DNA of 64,000 bases from JACVRW01 sp963813495 (GTDB lineage: Bacteria > Actinomycetota > Thermoleophilia > Solirubrobacterales > Thermoleophilaceae). How positions within the stretch are numbered: position 1 is the first letter of the stretch; every line of letters begins with the position of its first letter. Both the position numbers and the translations under genes were made by a program. Below, piece after piece: positions 63,416-64,000 of this stretch. The stretch spans positions 1-64,000 of the forward strand of contig CAWEZC010000007.1 of assembly GCA_963813495.1 (NCBI GenBank), written 5' to 3'. Under the pieces are notes generated by a model, which had not been told where the DNA came from, did not search any database, and worked only from the letters and a program-made list of their open reading frames with translations.

Positions 63416-64000
63416 ATGAAGGTCACCCTCCCCGACGGCTCGCCCCTCGAGCTCCCCGACGGCGCCACCGGCGCCGATGCCGCGCGCGCCATCGGCGAAG
63501 GCCTCGCGCGGGCCGCGCTCGGGATACGCCAGAACGGCGACCTGCGGGACCTGGAGGCGCCCCTCGATGAGGGCCCGGTCGAGATCGTGACCGGTCGCGA
63601 TCCGGACGGTCTCTGGCTGATTCGCCACGACGCAGCGCACGTGCTCGCCACCGCCGTGATGGAGCTCTACCCGGGCGTGAAGATCTCCATCGGCCCCCCC
63701 ATCGAGGACGGCTTCTACTACGACTTCGAGTTCCCCGAGGGCCAGAAGCTCACCGAGGAGGACTTCGAGCGCGTCGAGGCCAAGATGCGCGAGCACATCA
63801 CCGCGAACGAGCACTTCGAGCGCAGCGACGTGCCCGTGGCGGAGGCGATCGAGCGCTTCAAGGCAGAGGGGCAGGACTACAAGGTCGAGCTGATCGAGGA
63901 CCTGATCGCGGATGCCGATCCCGCCCACCCCGTGGAGACGGTCTCGCTCTACCGCAACGGTCCCTTCACCGACCTCTGTCGCGGTCCGCACGGACCCGGC
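63416..64000 (+). CDS. thrS: Threonyl-tRNA synthetase, N-terminal part (cut by window)
   Basis: First 195 codons, running off the window end. TGS domain about 1-60 (MKVTLPDGSPLELPDGATG), then the tRNA-SAD editing domain with HDAAHVLATAVMELYPG, GPPIEDGFYYDFEFP and the LYRNGPFTDLCRGPH signature. GGAGG 5 nt before ATG. Charges tRNA-Thr. Confidence 0.95.
   Translation, partial: MKVTLPDGSPLELPDGATGADAARAIGEGLARAALGIRQNGDLRDLEAPLDEGPVEIVTGRDPDGLWLIRHDAAHVLATAVMELYPGVKISIGPPIEDGFYYDFEFPEGQKLTEEDFERVEAKMREHITANEHFERSDVPVAEAIERFKAEGQDYKVELIEDLIADADPAHPVETVSLYRNGPFTDLCRGPHGPG

Overview
The window is high-GC DNA with short, often overlapping operons, GTG/TTG starts and GGAGG-type ribosome sites. The gene content (RsbR/S/T/X stressosome, paired PRC-barrel/DUF2382 stress proteins, LAL-type LuxR regulators, SnoaL-like proteins starting MSQENV, actinobacterial-type integrative elements) points to an actinobacterium, probably class Thermoleophilia (Solirubrobacterales-like). 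The taxonomic call is inference; there is no rRNA gene here.

Layout. 0.1-6.2 kb (minus strand): an NHL-repeat exported protein, a universal stress protein, a frameshifted RsbU_N-GAF sensor, RsbX, RsbT, RsbS, RsbR and a TetR repressor: a complete stressosome module. 6.2-9.9 kb (plus): a coiled-coil protein, a small membrane protein and two PRC-barrel/DUF2382 paralogues. Three intergenic regions here each carry two copies of a 16-bp imperfect palindrome exactly 21 bp apart, so I infer one TetR-controlled stress regulon. 10-15 kb: mobile-element debris (integrase fragments, a tRNA-Met, a 3' relic of tRNA-Gly(CCC), a trypsin-like protease, a truncated LuxR copy). 15.4-24.1 kb: a tightly coupled plus-strand operon of G6P dehydrogenase, GH15 glucoamylase-type hydrolase, GMC oxidoreductase, type II NADH dehydrogenase and cytochrome bd oxidase (cydAB), joining sugar oxidation to a quinol oxidase. 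24.1-28.9 kb: glutamate decarboxylase, then broken genes, including an aldose 1-epimerase whose N- and C-terminal parts lie apart on opposite strands. 28.9-36.5 kb: a LAL LuxR regulator, a sulfatase with its formylglycine-generating enzyme, DUF1269-like membrane proteins, a TRIC channel and two sulfatase N-terminal relics. 36.5-40.3 kb: membrane proteins including a two-TM K+ channel.

40.4-44.1 kb: a remnant integrative conjugative element (replication-relaxation protein, TraD/TraG-like coupling ATPase, excisionase) ending at tRNA-Gly(GCC), with no integrase and with a striking nested inverted repeat at its left. 45.4-47.7 kb: an ECF sigma factor, its membrane partner and a SnoaL-like gene lie between an intact tRNA-Cys and a 39-nt duplicate of its 3' end next to an integrase relic, i.e. 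a fossil integration event.

47.8-64 kb is ordinary core genome: DUF485/ActP acetate symporter and acetyl-CoA synthetase, a response regulator, a glutamine amidotransferase, an epimerase, SnoaL-like proteins, tRNA-Val, a phosphoesterase, a PhoU-like protein, a class V aminotransferase, an MBL hydrolase, fumarylacetoacetase and the start of thrS. Frameshifts are concentrated in 2-40 kb; some come in compensating pairs inside conserved genes, which suggests sequence errors as well as real decay.
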